Shown one piece after another: positions 9,245 through 18,390 of a stretch of 64,000 bases of DNA. The stretch covers positions 62,001-126,000 of the forward strand of contig NZ_JACLHY010000006.1 of the NCBI RefSeq assembly GCF_014397245.1, read 5' to 3'. Both the position numbers and the translations under genes were made by a program. Position 1 is the first letter of the stretch. Each line of letters begins with the position of its first letter. The notes below the pieces were generated by a model. The model did no database searches. It saw only the letters and a program-made list of their open reading frames with translations, and had not been told where the DNA came from. This stretch comes from Arenibacter arenosicollis (GTDB taxonomy: Bacteria; Bacteroidota; Bacteroidia; Flavobacteriales; Flavobacteriaceae).

Positions 9245-9919
9245 ATGAGCCTAGATCAAGAAAAACAAATAGCTGCCAAGGAAGCAGTGAAATATATTAA
9301 AAGTGGCATGACGGTGGGATTGGGAACAGGTTCTACTGCGGCCCATATGGTTAATGAATTGGGGAAACTAGTTTTAAACGGACTAAAAATAGTTGGAGTG
9401 CCCTCCTCGGAAACCACAAAAAAATTAGCAACTGAAAAGGGAATACCGCTTATCACTTTGGAAAATGCCAGTTCAATTGATGTTTATATTGATGGTGCCG
9501 ATGAATTTGACTCCTATATGCAACTTATAAAAGGAGGCGGAGGCGCCCTTTTAAGGGAGAAAATATTGACCTATAACTCCGATTTGGTCATCATAATTGC
9601 TGATTCTCAAAAAGAAGTAAAAAGGTTGGGCGATTTTAAACTGCCAGTGGAAACCATTCCATTCGCTACCCAGAAAATAGAGAAGTTGCTCAACAAAATG
9701 GGGCTTCAACCTAAATTAAGAATAAAGGATGGTAAAAACTTTATTACAGATGAAGGTAATTTTATTCTAGACCTTAACATTGCGGATATTACCAATATTC
9801 CCGCGTTGGAAAGCAACCTAAAGCAAATTCCAGGTATTGTAGAAACAGGGCTATTCTTGGATATGGCCGATATTATTATTGTAGGGAAAGGTGAAACCGC
9901 CATTACTATTAAAAAATAA
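9245..9919 (+). CDS. rpiA: Ribose-5-phosphate isomerase A
   Basis: A 224-residue enzyme interconverting ribose 5-phosphate and ribulose 5-phosphate in the non-oxidative pentose phosphate pathway. The phosphate-binding loop GLGTGST (25-31), the DGADE motif and the KGGGGALLREK catalytic stretch are all present, and the length is normal for RpiA. It lies 42 bp after the PaiB-like gene on the same strand and ends before a strong terminator hairpin at 9981. Confidence 0.95.
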   Translation: MSLDQEKQIAAKEAVKYIKSGMTVGLGTGSTAAHMVNELGKLVLNGLKIVGVPSSETTKKLATEKGIPLITLENASSIDVYIDGADEFDSYMQLIKGGGGALLREKILTYNSDLVIIIADSQKEVKRLGDFKLPVETIPFATQKIEKLLNKMGLQPKLRIKDGKNFITDEGNFILDLNIADITNIPALESNLKQIPGIVETGLFLDMADIIIVGKGETAITIKK

Positions 9920-9980
9920 GAAGGTTTAGGCTATTTAGTGTAACGGTGGCCAGGCAACTGGACTTACTTGGTCACCATAT

Positions 9981-10024
9981 ACAGAAGAACCTGTAAAATT
10001 ACGTTACAGGTTCTTCTGTTTTAA
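9981..10024 (+). terminator. Rho-independent terminator after rpiA
   Basis: A perfect 16-bp stem (9981-9996 with 10004-10019) around a 7-nt loop is followed by a short T-run. It sits between convergent genes and may also stop transcription from the minus strand. Confidence 0.85.
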
Positions 10025-10046
10025 AATGAAATAAAAAGAAAATTGC

Positions 10047-10835
10047 TCAACGCGCTTTTCTGATCAATTGGGCCATATATACATATTTCATGTCCCTTAA
10101 CCCTATACCTTCCTGCATAGCTTTGGTAGAAGCTGGTGTGGCGCCCTCACTCCAATTAATATTTTGGTTAAGGGCCTGCTTATAGTCCTTGAACATACTT
10201 ACGGTCATATGGGAAGCGTAGGTATCACTGCCTATTGGACTAATAAAGCGTATTAAACCCCAGTTGCCTTTTCCACCAGCATCTACAACTTTTTGGTGGA
10301 TGGGCTGAAAGATTTCCATCTCTGCCTTTTCATATGAATCGTAATTCATTAAGTCTACCTTCATTAAATCTATCTGGGCTACCGTACCCAAAGACATATT
10401 GAACTCTCCTTTGGTAGTGGCAATTTCTTCTGCAAATATTCTTACCGCCAAATCTCGGGTTGTCGAGGAATGGTTTAATTTTTTGTCAAGATCGGTTTCC
10501 GACATTTTCGGATACGCTGCCTTCGCCCTCTCCATCAAATGTGCCCAACTGCTACCGTCCATCATCTTTACCGGGTCGTTATATAACGAAACGGTCAAAT
10601 ACTGAAATCCCTGCTGTTCGCCCCCTGGGCTCAGCGCCCATAGGTCCCAGCCGATAATATCACCTGCTTTTACACGTTGTACCTGAATTTTTTCCCAAAA
10701 CTCTTCCGTGGCGCTATACTCCATTTCCTGTTCATTGTCCACTTCCATAAATTCAAATACCAAATACAATTTTTCTTGAGCAATAGCCAAATTGCCCATT
10801 AACAACAATGCGAATAGAATCAAAATTTTTTTCAT
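10047..10835 (-). CDS. Secreted protein with two ABM-like repeats, function unknown
   Basis: A 262-residue protein with a clean signal peptide (cleavage after about residue 19). The mature part has two similar halves, one starting at YLVFEFMEVD and the other at AQIDLMKVDL; each has a beta strand, a long helix, a Trp-Gly segment and a strand ending in a T/A-VS-hydrophobic motif. This resembles duplicated ferredoxin-like dimeric alpha/beta-barrel (ABM) domains. The protein resembles in layout the two secreted proteins at 14521 and 15330. A candidate LytTR operator lies 144 bp upstream, next to the regulator gene. No function can be assigned. Confidence 0.7.
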   Translation of the reverse strand: MKKILILFALLLMGNLAIAQEKLYLVFEFMEVDNEQEMEYSATEEFWEKIQVQRVKAGDIIGWDLWALSPGGEQQGFQYLTVSLYNDPVKMMDGSSWAHLMERAKAAYPKMSETDLDKKLNHSSTTRDLAVRIFAEEIATTKGEFNMSLGTVAQIDLMKVDLMNYDSYEKAEMEIFQPIHQKVVDAGGKGNWGLIRFISPIGSDTYASHMTVSMFKDYKQALNQNINWSEGATPASTKAMQEGIGLRDMKYVYMAQLIRKAR

Positions 10836-10979
10836 AATTATAGGTGTTATTGGTTAATGCTACTCTTTCGGGTTATTGATCTTCTTCAAAATCACAACCC
10901 AAATTAAAATCCAATCATTGGTTCGCTTGAACACAATGGAATGTTATATTAACCAAATAATTTAATAATAATCAAATAG

Positions 10980-11008
10980 TTAGGACGAATGGAAGTTATA
11001 ATTGTCCG
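10980..11008 (-). promoter_or_regulatory. Candidate LytTR operator, site A
   Basis: On the minus strand the site reads CGGACAAT, 13 nt, CGTCCTAA. Both half-sites and the spacing recur exactly at 13828-13856. The half-sites are 21 bp apart start to start, about two helical turns, which fits the direct-repeat spacing known for LytTR regulators. It precedes the secreted gene at 10047-10835 in the same orientation as site B precedes the gene at 13920. Confidence 0.6.
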
Positions 11009-11045
11009 TAGGCAAGCTTAAAATTACCAAAGCATTGAACCTATA

Positions 11046-11780
11046 TTAAATAGTATGTAAGTGTTTGAGAAGATGTTCTTTAAAAGATTTACTTATGGGA
11101 ATAACTTTTCTATTAATTTCCAAATGGTTATCGGCAACCACATCCAATTTGGCAATGTTGACCATATAAGATCTATGAACCCTAATAAACATATGGCTCT
11201 TAATTTCCTTTTCAACAACCTTAAGGGTTGTACTGATTAAGTAGTTCCCACTAGATGTTATTATATTACTGTAATTTCTATCGGCCTCTATATAAAGAAT
11301 TTCGTCTAACAGTAACTTCACCATTCGTCCATTATGTCTAACGAAAATACGGTCTACCAAAACCTCAAAATGTTCGGAGATATCTTTTACCTCTGCACTA
11401 TTTTCATGTATTTGATCTACGACCAAGGCAATGGTTCTCTGCAAATCCAAATTATTAAAGGGTTTTGAAATAAAGGCATAAGGGTGTGTAGCCTTAGCCT
11501 TGGCAAAAGTAGCTTCATCGCTATTGGCCGTAAGGTATATTATGGGAATCTTTTTGGATTTCTGAATCTCAATTGCCGCTTCAATTCCATTAATTGCTCC
11601 CTTTAGGTTAATATCCAATAAAATGATATCAGGGGTATTTGCCCTAGCGTGTAAAATGGCCTCCTCTCCCCTCGTTTCAATGCCCATGACTTCATATCCC
11701 AAATTGGAAAGTTGGACAGAAATATTTGCGGCGATGATCATATCATCCTCAACAATTAAAATACGGGTTTTTTGGTTCAT
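11046..11780 (-). CDS. LytTR family response regulator
   Basis: A 244-residue two-component response regulator. The receiver domain (about 5-120) has the acidic pair Asp12/Asp13 (in the VEDD segment), phospho-acceptor Asp56 in IILLDINLKG, the conserved Thr in YLTAN and Lys in ISKPF. The LytTR DNA-binding domain covers about 145-244, with the FIRVHRSYMVN signature. It follows the sensor kinase with only 2 bp between them, so the two form one operon. Likely targets are the flanking genes preceded by the shared 29-bp motif; that is inference. Confidence 0.93.
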   Translation of the reverse strand: MNQKTRILIVEDDMIIAANISVQLSNLGYEVMGIETRGEEAILHARANTPDIILLDINLKGAINGIEAAIEIQKSKKIPIIYLTANSDEATFAKAKATHPYAFISKPFNNLDLQRTIALVVDQIHENSAEVKDISEHFEVLVDRIFVRHNGRMVKLLLDEILYIEADRNYSNIITSSGNYLISTTLKVVEKEIKSHMFIRVHRSYMVNIAKLDVVADNHLEINRKVIPISKSFKEHLLKHLHTI

Positions 11781-11782
11781 AA

Positions 11783-13735
11783 TCAGGCTGCTTTAGGATG
11801 TTGAAATTCAAATGAAACTGAAGTTCCTTTCTTTTGGCGTAGCACCATTTTACCGTCCAATTGCTTGGTTAAAAGTGCTATCAACTGAGTACCAAACCCT
11901 ATTCCATTAGCTTTATTTCCATTCTTGATACCAATGCCATTGTCGTTAACCTTAAGTTCTAAATAATCGGACTTCTGAACCAGTCCTATAGTAATAGTTC
12001 CTTTTAGGTTGTTGGGAAAAGCATATTTCAAGGCATTTGTAATCAATTCATTAACTATTAATCCTATAGGCGTTGCTATATCAACATTTAGCTCGATCTC
12101 GTTCATTTCATAAACCATATTGATCCTTTGTCCGGCACCGTAGGAGTGAAGTACATAATCTCCTAAAATTTTAAAATAATTCTTCATCTCTATACTTGCC
12201 AAATTTTTTCCCTGATATAAATTTTGATGAATCATACTCATACTTTGGATCCGATTTTGGATTTGGTGCATGTTTTCCTTTATTTTTTTGTCGTCTATGT
12301 GGGTCGATTGGAGAGACAGCAAACTGGAGACCACCTCCAAATTATTCTTAACCCGGTGATGAATCTCTTTTATCAGGAATTCTTTTTCATTGTTTTGATG
12401 TTGCAGCAGTACATTCTTTCTTTGGTTATTTTTAATGGCTACAAAACCCAAGACCAAGAGAAACAATAATAATCCGGTGATAATCGAAGTTAAGATCTGA
12501 TTGGACTGTTGCTTTTTTATAGTTCCCTGTTGTAGAAGTATGGTATCTTCCTTTTGTGCAACCTCAAATTCCGTTTGTAACAAAGCAATGCGATGATCGG
12601 ATTCTGCCGTGAAGATTGCCTTTTTTAGCCCGTCATATTTTGAAAATGCTTTGTAAGCCTCCATATAGTTATGGTCGCCTGCATAAGCTTTCCCCAAAGC
12701 TTCATATGCCTGACTCAAATAATATTCATCCCCAAAATCATCAGTCGCTACATTAAGTGATTTTTGAAGGCTTTCTATCGCATTTTTATATTTCCCCTGT
12801 AGATTCTGCATTTTTCCAATGGATAGCCAGGACCGCATCAGCATAAATCCGTTCTCCAACAACTCAGCATATTTAACAGCATTGTGCCCGGCTTTTTCAG
12901 CTTTCTTGTAATTGTTTAAATAGGCATATAAATCCACAAGTGAGATATAGACATCACTCAAATTATTATAGAATCCGTAACGCTCACCAATGGCCAAAGC
13001 ATGTTCAAAATATTTTAGTGCTTCCTCATGTCTATTTAACTTAAGATAGTTGTTGGCTACAACATAAAGGGTGAAATCATAATCCAGATCAATAATCCCG
13101 TGTTCTTCAAAGAGGACTATGGATTTAATACCATATTTTAATCCTTTATCATATTTGGCCTGTTTCCAGAAAATATTACTTAAGTCGCTATAAGCAAGTG
13201 CAATAGCCTTTTTATCATTTTGCTCCTCCCCCAATCTTAGTGCTTCCATGGCATAATCGGCAGCCTTGTCCAATTGCCCCCGGCGTTCAAAAACATATCC
13301 TAGCTGTGTATTTAAAAAGGCAAGGTCCTTGGTCAACACCTTACTTTTAGCTTTTTCCAAGACTATTTGGGCACTGTCCAATTTTTCCATTCGCAAAAGA
13401 ATAGCCCCCTGTGTAATCTGAAATCGGCCATGCCATAATCTATTTTCCATTTCAAGGGTGCGCTCCAATCCCAACTTGGTGTATTGTAAGGCCTTTGTCA
13501 AATTTCGGGTGTGCCAGTAATAGGCAAGATCGTTTAGGATCTCAAATTTCAAGGTATCCGTGGGAGCGCCTTCATAGAACTTCTCCAAATGTTCCAAATA
13601 GGAGGCTCCAAAATTATCAGTATCCACAAACACCTTTTGATAAGGAATCTCCCTATCAAAATCTATGAGTTGACCAAATGAAAATGCACTAAAGAAAATA
13701 GTAATGAAAATTGCTATGTAGTGGTGTTTACCCAT
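11783..13735 (-). CDS. TPR-containing sensor histidine kinase, HisKA_2 type
   Basis: A 650-residue membrane kinase. A signal peptide (about 1-21) precedes a periplasmic array of tetratricopeptide repeats (about 60-380), then a coiled segment, one transmembrane helix (about 414-434) and a cytoplasmic kinase. The phospho-accepting histidine lies in the EIHHRVKNNL motif (His459) of the HisKA_2 family, followed by HATPase boxes NELITNALKYAF, DNGIGI and GIGFGTQLI. This is the common Bacteroidota partner for LytTR regulators. It is divergent from the secreted-protein genes starting at 13920. The sensed signal is unknown. Confidence 0.92.
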   Translation of the reverse strand: MGKHHYIAIFITIFFSAFSFGQLIDFDREIPYQKVFVDTDNFGASYLEHLEKFYEGAPTDTLKFEILNDLAYYWHTRNLTKALQYTKLGLERTLEMENRLWHGRFQITQGAILLRMEKLDSAQIVLEKAKSKVLTKDLAFLNTQLGYVFERRGQLDKAADYAMEALRLGEEQNDKKAIALAYSDLSNIFWKQAKYDKGLKYGIKSIVLFEEHGIIDLDYDFTLYVVANNYLKLNRHEEALKYFEHALAIGERYGFYNNLSDVYISLVDLYAYLNNYKKAEKAGHNAVKYAELLENGFMLMRSWLSIGKMQNLQGKYKNAIESLQKSLNVATDDFGDEYYLSQAYEALGKAYAGDHNYMEAYKAFSKYDGLKKAIFTAESDHRIALLQTEFEVAQKEDTILLQQGTIKKQQSNQILTSIITGLLLFLLVLGFVAIKNNQRKNVLLQHQNNEKEFLIKEIHHRVKNNLEVVSSLLSLQSTHIDDKKIKENMHQIQNRIQSMSMIHQNLYQGKNLASIEMKNYFKILGDYVLHSYGAGQRINMVYEMNEIELNVDIATPIGLIVNELITNALKYAFPNNLKGTITIGLVQKSDYLELKVNDNGIGIKNGNKANGIGFGTQLIALLTKQLDGKMVLRQKKGTSVSFEFQHPKAA

Positions 13736-13827
13736 TTTTTAAAACTATGATATACTTTAAAAAGCCGGGGTTCTTAAATATACGAATATTATTTACATAA
13801 ATCATAGGGTAATTAAAACCGCTTGTT

Positions 13828-13856
13828 CGGACAATAAATCAAGCCCTCCGTCCTAA
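13828..13856 (+). promoter_or_regulatory. Candidate LytTR operator, site B
   Basis: CGGACAAT (13828-13835), 13 nt, CGTCCTAA (13849-13856), identical in half-sites and spacing to site A at 10980-11008; both are preceded by CTTG. It lies between the kinase gene and the divergent gene at 13920, ending 63 bp before that start codon. Confidence 0.6.
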
Positions 13857-13919
13857 ACGGATTGACTCTCAACTTAAAAACCAATTAATTAGTTTAAGGT
13901 ATGGAGTTATTTAATAGTC

Positions 13920-14459
13920 ATGAAATCACCAATAGTACTTTTTATGTTTATGGTTTTAGGTTGTATTTCTTGCAAAAACGACCCAAAAACTATGGGCAAT
14001 GAAATAATAACAGAAAATAATGACAACCAAGAGGTTACTAAAAGAAATAAGCTTCAATCATCTATAGATGCATATCTAAACATTAAGGATGAAGAGGAAA
14101 TTAATGGGATGGTAACGGACAATTACATAAGAAACATGAACGGAATACCCGTAGTTACCAATAAATCGGAATTAAAGGCAAGGCTAAATCTATATACAAC
14201 CGGATTCCCCGACCATATTATATCATTGAGCAATAGCAACGTATGTGAAAATCAGGGTTATGTCAACTGGGTCTTTACTGGAACCCATACAGGACAATTT
14301 GCCGATGTTAACGCAACTGGGAAAAAAGTTAAAATAAACGGATTTTCACATCTGTATTTTAATAAAGAAGGACAAATATATCAAGAGGATATTTTTTACA
14401 ATGAATTGGAATTTTTACAACAACTGGGATACTCCCTGGTAGCTCCAATTCTTGAATAA
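13920..14459 (+). CDS. SnoaL/NTF2-like lipoprotein
   Basis: A 179-residue lipoprotein (lipobox ending at Cys15 or Cys18). After a polar linker, residues about 45-175 match the SnoaL-like ester cyclase branch of the NTF2-like superfamily: a predicted helix with an AYLN-like segment, FPDH, a VNWVFTGTHTG strand and a final HLYFNKEGQI-type strand with a terminal EFLQQLGY. The C-terminal half of the protein at 16781 shares the VNW.F/CTGT and QLGYS segments, so the two are paralogous. First gene of the plus-strand cluster, 63 bp after the candidate LytTR site. Surface location argues against a classical polyketide cyclase; function unknown. Confidence 0.75.
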   Translation: MKSPIVLFMFMVLGCISCKNDPKTMGNEIITENNDNQEVTKRNKLQSSIDAYLNIKDEEEINGMVTDNYIRNMNGIPVVTNKSELKARLNLYTTGFPDHIISLSNSNVCENQGYVNWVFTGTHTGQFADVNATGKKVKINGFSHLYFNKEGQIYQEDIFYNELEFLQQLGYSLVAPILE

Positions 14460-14520
14460 GGTAAAAGTTAAATGTTCCCCTCCACAAGTAATATGTACAA
14501 ACCATTAATTAATAAATGTC

Positions 14521-15288
14521 ATGAGAACACTTAGGAATTATCTAATTACAGCTGCCCTCTGTATATTTTGGCTAGGAATAGGTATTGCCCAGGGCAATGA
14601 CCAATTTCAGGCTTATTGGGTGCATGAGGATGTTGTAAAACCAAGCATGGTTATGCAATATGAAACTGTTTGCAAAGAACTAACGGATAATATGAAAAAA
14701 CACAATATCCAGGGTCTTAGCGTAATAGTGTCGAATACCGTCGACAACCGTTACATGTGGATTAGTCCAATAAACACCATAGCTGACGTGGACCGTCCGG
14801 TTTTCCAAACATTATCCGAAAAAATGGGGCCGGAAAATATGACAGCCATGTTCAATAAAATGAACAAATGTTACGATGTTGAACACGATTATATTATTCA
14901 AATGGACAAGGAATTGACCTACATGCCCGACGGAATTACTCAAACTCCAGTTGGGCAGGAATATCGAAAGTTTCATTATTACTACTATACACCAGGAAAT
15001 GCTGCAATTGTTAAGGAAAAAGCCCTAGCCATAAAGAAATTATTTCAAAGTAAAGGGTCCAAACTACATTATAGGGTGTACCACAGTGGATTTGGAAACA
15101 GAGGTGCCTATTATATGGTAGCCATTGCTGCCAAAGATGCTGCAGATTACGCCAATAAAATTACCGAGAACAATACATTAATGGGGCCGGAATGGCAAAG
15201 CACCTTTAGTGATTTTATGGGTAGCTTGATACAATATGAGCTGGTTGAAGGCCAAATGAGGCCAGATATGGCCTATTCTCCCAAATAA
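14521..15288 (+). CDS. Secreted tandem ABM-like protein, copy 1
   Basis: A 255-residue exported protein with a signal peptide of about 23 residues. The mature chain starts with a QAYWVHEDVVKPSM segment and contains two similar halves (about 28-125 and 150-245), each looking like a ferredoxin-like alpha/beta domain. It is clearly paralogous to the next gene (shared VHED.VKPSM, LSEKMG, ELTYMP.GI and GQMRPD/GQMHPD-type segments). The start ATG lies 61 bp after the SnoaL gene. No catalytic motif is visible; ligand binding or an ABM-like oxygenase role is speculation. Confidence 0.72.
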   Translation: MRTLRNYLITAALCIFWLGIGIAQGNDQFQAYWVHEDVVKPSMVMQYETVCKELTDNMKKHNIQGLSVIVSNTVDNRYMWISPINTIADVDRPVFQTLSEKMGPENMTAMFNKMNKCYDVEHDYIIQMDKELTYMPDGITQTPVGQEYRKFHYYYYTPGNAAIVKEKALAIKKLFQSKGSKLHYRVYHSGFGNRGAYYMVAIAAKDAADYANKITENNTLMGPEWQSTFSDFMGSLIQYELVEGQMRPDMAYSPK

Positions 15289-15329
15289 GGAATATTACGA
15301 GCAACATTATAAACTTAAACTTTAAAATT

Positions 15330-16106
15330 ATGAAAAACTTAAATCAATTAAATCAATTATTTGTCTTTGTATTATTGGTACTGTTGACTCCTTGCCTTGC
15401 ATTGGCCCAAGCGGAGAAAAATCAGGCCTATTATGTCCATGAAGACCAGGTAAAGCCTTCCATGATGCAAAAATACAACGAGGTATCCAAGGATTTTAAG
15501 GAAGCATGTAAAAAACACAATCTGCAAGACATCAGTTGGCAGGTTGCTTCTACCGACACCGGAAGGTATTTCAACATTTCCCCTATAGAAAATATGGCGG
15601 AACTGGACAAGAACGTTATGGCTCCCTTGTCTGAAAAAATGGGAGAGGAAGCCTTTAGAAATCTTTTTAAGCGGTATAATGAATGCTATGACAAACATGG
15701 TGATTATATGATTTATCTTAATAAAGAACTCACCTATATGCCAGAAGGCATAAGTACAACTACAGAGGGGCAGAACTACAGAAAATGGCATTTCTTACAT
15801 GTTACCCCTAGTAACATTCAAAATCTTAAGGGAAAGCTGAAAGAATTAAAAGCCCTTTATACTTCAAAAGGATCCAAGGAGTACTATCGCATATACCACA
15901 ATGGGTTTGGCAGTATGGGCGATTACTATCTCGCCGTAATTTCGGCAGTAGACGCAGAGGACTACGCTAAAAAATCCAAAGAAAATGAAGCATTATTGGG
16001 CGAAGAAGGAAAAAAACTATTTGATGAAGTGTTCAGTTACGTCTTAAAATACGAAACGGAAACTGGACAAATGCATCCCGATTTAGCCTATACACCATCA
16101 AAATAA
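15330..16106 (+). CDS. Secreted tandem ABM-like protein, copy 2
   Basis: A 258-residue exported protein (signal peptide to about residue 27), a tandem duplicate of the preceding gene with 41 bp between them. The same two-half architecture is present, with QAYYVHEDQVKPSM near the N-terminus and RIYHNGFGSMGDYY in the second half. Divergence from copy 1 is substantial, so the duplication is not recent. Function unknown. An imperfect hairpin region follows before the next gene. Confidence 0.72.
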   Translation: MKNLNQLNQLFVFVLLVLLTPCLALAQAEKNQAYYVHEDQVKPSMMQKYNEVSKDFKEACKKHNLQDISWQVASTDTGRYFNISPIENMAELDKNVMAPLSEKMGEEAFRNLFKRYNECYDKHGDYMIYLNKELTYMPEGISTTTEGQNYRKWHFLHVTPSNIQNLKGKLKELKALYTSKGSKEYYRIYHNGFGSMGDYYLAVISAVDAEDYAKKSKENEALLGEEGKKLFDEVFSYVLKYETETGQMHPDLAYTPSK

Positions 16107-16282
16107 ATTCATAAACAGGTAGACACTAGGTTTCAAAGAAACCTTGCGGTAAAAAGTAATTTGAAATTTTCAATTTGAATTAGCACTTTTTAGAAGAAAA
16201 TAAACCGACCCATTACTACAGCCACCCTACCTGTTTCTTACAAAAAATAATAACTAAAGTAGCAACAATTAAATTCAACAGT

Positions 16283-16717
16283 ATGAAAACAATGAAATCA
16301 ATTATCGGAGCCCTAATCGTCATTGCCCTATTTATCCCAAATTCTGCATCTGCACAGGAGGGACATTATTATACAGTAACCACCTGGACGCTTAGTATAC
16401 CAGAAAATGGATCTAGGGCAGAGCTCAATGCCCATTTAAAAGAATTTTCTGAAAAAATAACCTTCAAAAACGATAAGGTTATCAGTGAAAAAGTGTTCCA
16501 CCATATATCGGGTGCCGACTTACGAGATTTGGTTGTTATTAGTGAATATGCCAATTGGAACGATATAGATGCCGCATCCAATAAGCAAAATGAATTGATG
16601 AAAACTGCGTGGCCCAAGGAAGAAGACCGCATGGCCTTTATGAAATCGTGGAACAAATACGTGGTAACCCATTCCGACGAAATCTATCAAGAAATTCCAG
16701 AATTAACCAAAAAATAG
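16283..16717 (+). CDS. Small secreted protein, single ABM-like domain
   Basis: A 144-residue protein with a signal peptide ending about residue 24 (NSASA-Q). The mature 120 residues begin with a HYYTVTTWTLSIPE strand, followed by a long helix and a DLVVISEYANW strand, consistent with one ferredoxin-like ABM-type unit. It may thus be a one-domain relative of the tandem proteins upstream. A perfect 10-bp hairpin follows 13 bp after its stop. I do not recognise a named family. Confidence 0.65.
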   Translation: MKTMKSIIGALIVIALFIPNSASAQEGHYYTVTTWTLSIPENGSRAELNAHLKEFSEKITFKNDKVISEKVFHHISGADLRDLVVISEYANWNDIDAASNKQNELMKTAWPKEEDRMAFMKSWNKYVVTHSDEIYQEIPELTKK

Positions 16718-16730
16718 CATTGGTACATAA

Positions 16731-16757
16731 CCTGACGGGAGTTTTTATCCCGTCAGG
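16731..16757 (+). other. Intercistronic hairpin
   Basis: A perfect 10-bp GC-rich stem (16731-16740 with 16748-16757) around a 7-nt loop. No T-tract follows, so it is more likely an mRNA stability or processing element than an intrinsic terminator. Confidence 0.6.
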
Positions 16758-16780
16758 AACTAATGACAAACTAAAACATC

Positions 16781-17701
16781 ATGAAAAAATTACTAATTAT
16801 TGGACTGGCAATAGCTTTTATAACCGCATGTCAAGAAAAGGCGCCACAGCGCTATACTCAAAGTTCACCTGAAATTAATACGGTCAAGAAATTGATCGAC
16901 AATTACAATAATAAAACCTATGACACCAGTATCTATGCGGATACTTCAAAAACATATTACAACAAAAAGGATACCCCCTTAACACCTGATGAGGTTATTA
17001 CCTATCACAAAGAAAGGGATTTGGCCTACTTAAATAGAAGTTTCCTTGCAAAGGACCAAGAATATGAAATGGTACTCACTGATGATGGCGAAACATGGGT
17101 AAATTGTTGGTTGGATTGGCAAGGTACTCTTGCAGGAAATGGTCAAGTAGTCAATATCCCAATACACTTAACATATCGTTTCGCAGATGGTAAAATTGTT
17201 CGGGAAGTTGGGATGTGGGATCCTACGGAAGTGGTCCTTGCCGTCCAAGAAATGGAAATGAAAAACAGCATGTCTGCCGATGAAAAAGCTATTCAGGCTA
17301 CCATAGACAATGTCACCAAGGCATGGAATGCAAATGACAAGGAGTTAATGTATGGCAATTTGGCCAAAAATGTCACAAGAACAGCCAATGGGGTAACCAT
17401 CGCCAAAAAACAATCCGATTACGGAGACTTTATGGATATCTACCACAACGCATTTCCTGATTTTAAGGTAAGCTTGGACAAAACGGTAATTGATGGCAAT
17501 AAGGCCTATCTCAACTGGACATGCACCGGCACCAACAAGGGAGAATTCATGGGGAATCCACCTACCAACAAAAAAATCAAAACCCATGGTTTTAGTGTCT
17601 GGATGTTCGACAAGGCAAATAAGGCCATTAGAGAGGATGCCTTCTATGACAATCTCGTAGTTTACGAACAGTTGGGATATTCCATGCCCATGCCGAAATA
17701 A
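16781..17701 (+). CDS. Lipoprotein with two NTF2/SnoaL-like domains
   Basis: A 306-residue lipoprotein with lipobox Cys17 (FITAC). It has two NTF2-like halves: about 30-155, containing WVNCWLDWQGT, and about 170-300, containing FPDFKVSL, YLNWTCTGTNKGEF and a final QLGYSMP. The second half is the closer match to the single-domain lipoprotein at 13920. Duplicated NTF2-like domains often act as small-molecule binding or isomerase scaffolds, but no catalytic dyad is evident. The RidA gene starts 25 bp downstream, suggesting co-transcription. Confidence 0.75.
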   Translation: MKKLLIIGLAIAFITACQEKAPQRYTQSSPEINTVKKLIDNYNNKTYDTSIYADTSKTYYNKKDTPLTPDEVITYHKERDLAYLNRSFLAKDQEYEMVLTDDGETWVNCWLDWQGTLAGNGQVVNIPIHLTYRFADGKIVREVGMWDPTEVVLAVQEMEMKNSMSADEKAIQATIDNVTKAWNANDKELMYGNLAKNVTRTANGVTIAKKQSDYGDFMDIYHNAFPDFKVSLDKTVIDGNKAYLNWTCTGTNKGEFMGNPPTNKKIKTHGFSVWMFDKANKAIREDAFYDNLVVYEQLGYSMPMPK

Positions 17702-17726
17702 TAAAACCACCAAAACCAATATCACA

Positions 17727-18239
17727 ATGAACAAAAAAATAAAATTTCCCATTATAATTCCACTACTTTTCCTAATAGCAATAAGCCTAAACTGTAAGGA
17801 AAAAACCGCAGATAAAGCTATGGATCAACCTGCGATTATGGTGGAAAAGGAAATTCCAGAATATTTTCTACTGCGTCCTGAAGTCGAGAAGGCCTATGGC
17901 TACTCACATGCCGTAAAAATAGGGAATGCAATAAAGATTTCCGGAGCCGTGAGTATGGACGATGAAGGCAACCCGACCGCAATAGGAGATCTTGGACAGC
18001 AGATGAAAAACTGTTACTCCGACTTGGAAAAGGTCTTAACGCACTATGGATGCACCTTCGATGATGTGTTGGTAGAAAATGTTTTCACCACCAACATGCC
18101 CAAGTTTCTAGAAGTTGCCGCATATAGAAATGAGATTTATAAAAATCAATATCCAACAGGTTCTTGGCTAGGCGTCAAGGAACTGGCACTTCCGGAATTT
18201 ATGATCGAAATAGAATTGGAGGTTCATAAAGCGGAATAA
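17727..18239 (+). CDS. RidA family lipoprotein
   Basis: A 170-residue lipoprotein (lipobox near Cys23, ISLNC) carrying a complete RidA/YjgF/YER057c domain from about residue 40. Visible family features are VKIGNAIKISGAVSMD, an LGQQMKNCYSDLEKVL helix, VFTTNM and the C-terminal MIEIELEVHK. Family members deaminate reactive enamine/imine intermediates, usually in the cytoplasm; the Arg needed for that reaction normally precedes the final strands (as in R-x-A/C-V), and here the aligned segment reads WLGVKELALPEF, with no Arg. A non-deaminase role outside the inner membrane is therefore likely. Confidence 0.82.
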   Translation: MNKKIKFPIIIPLLFLIAISLNCKEKTADKAMDQPAIMVEKEIPEYFLLRPEVEKAYGYSHAVKIGNAIKISGAVSMDDEGNPTAIGDLGQQMKNCYSDLEKVLTHYGCTFDDVLVENVFTTNMPKFLEVAAYRNEIYKNQYPTGSWLGVKELALPEFMIEIELEVHKAE

Positions 18240-18390
18240 TATTAAGGTAAATCCATAAAATCATGATCAAACCAACTGTGCTTTAAGCCTGTATTGTATT
18301 CTGAAAACCAAATGGTTGCTTCCATATGATATTATTTTTTTTTAAATGAGGTAATCGAAATCCACCAAAAAAAGATATAAAACATTTATT

